The notes under the pieces: generated by a model | Seen by the model: the letters and a program-made list of their open reading frames with translations, nothing else | Databases searched by the model: none | Told to the model about the DNA's origin: nothing | Position numbers and translations under genes: made by a program | Assembly (NCBI GenBank): GCA_043769645.1 | Contig: JAYVJC010000003.1 | Span: 1-14,733 of the forward strand | DNA from: JAYUDN01 sp043769645 | GTDB lineage: Bacteria; Patescibacteriota; Gracilibacteria; BD1-5; UBA2023 | DNA length: 14,733 bases | Direction of reading: 5' to 3' | Part shown: positions 14,651-14,733 of the stretch, piece after piece | Numbering within the stretch: position 1 is the first letter of the stretch | Layout of the letters: each line of letters starts with the position of its first letter

Positions 14651-14733
14651 CTAGAAGTTACCAGTAACGGTAAGAATAACTACATCTCGATAGTCTCCCG
14701 CCGGTGACTGAGCATTTGGCTTCGCAGATACAG
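14651..14733 (-). CDS. C-terminus of a probable surface beta-sandwich protein, 26 aa seen
   Basis: Only the last 26 residues are inside the window, ending at TAG (14653-14651): VSAKPNAQSPAGDYRDVVIL and TVTGNF. The pattern AGDYxDxVxLTVTGx at the very end is common to the last strands of immunoglobulin-like or pilin/coat-type beta-sandwich surface proteins. The terminator just downstream supports a genuine gene end. The family cannot be named from this piece. Confidence 0.6.
   Translation of the reverse strand, partial: VSAKPNAQSPAGDYRDVVILTVTGNF

Noticed and set aside
1..14733. CRISPR arrays, tRNA genes, insertion sequences or defence genes
   Set aside because: No regularly spaced repeats, T-loop GTTCGA/GTTCAA contexts or transposase motifs were found on either strand.

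Overview
The window reads as a fragment of a Candidate Phyla Radiation genome that uses genetic code 25 (UGA = glycine), as known from Gracilibacteria (BD1-5/GN02) and Absconditabacteria (SR1). About ninety in-frame TGA codons interrupt otherwise sound genes, and all likely stops are TAA or TAG. Recognisable genes (rimO, yidD, a DsbA-like lipoprotein, an isochorismatase-fold protein) give correct full-length products only when TGA is read as Gly. The sequence alone does not decide between the two phyla. All coordinates below assume code 25.

Layout. 1-1560: a hypothetical gene (+), a small minus-strand gene flanked by a 37-nt direct repeat, and a short plus-strand unit ending in a terminator. 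1566-3024: a ParB-like small protein, a small membrane protein and a hypothetical gene, all +. 2993-4462: rimO (-), whose 3' end overlaps the preceding gene. 4600-5964: two plus-strand genes (hypothetical, then an isochorismatase-like hydrolase), each preceded by the same 30-nt promoter element. 5989-6663: a DsbA-like lipoprotein (-). 6792-9583: a two-gene operon of secreted proteins of unknown function. 9640-9891: yidD (-). 10051-12762: a 903-residue surface protein (lamin-tail domain, Gly/Ser/Thr linker, four cysteine-pair beta modules, C-terminal membrane anchor). 12763-13261: an apparently decayed stretch ending in a strong terminator. 13300-14472: a polytopic membrane protein with Tic20/DUF4870-like repeats (-). 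14651-14733: the C-terminus of another minus-strand gene, probably a surface beta-sandwich protein.

The right two-thirds is largely an envelope region: secreted proteins, an anchored cysteine-rich adhesin-like protein, a thiol oxidoreductase that could form its disulfides, a membrane-insertion factor and a multi-span membrane protein. This is an inference from domain content.

Regulation is visible. Many genes lack a Shine-Dalgarno sequence and have a -10 hexamer ending 6-8 nt before the ATG, which suggests leaderless mRNAs. Several promoters overlap perfect inverted repeats that look like operators.
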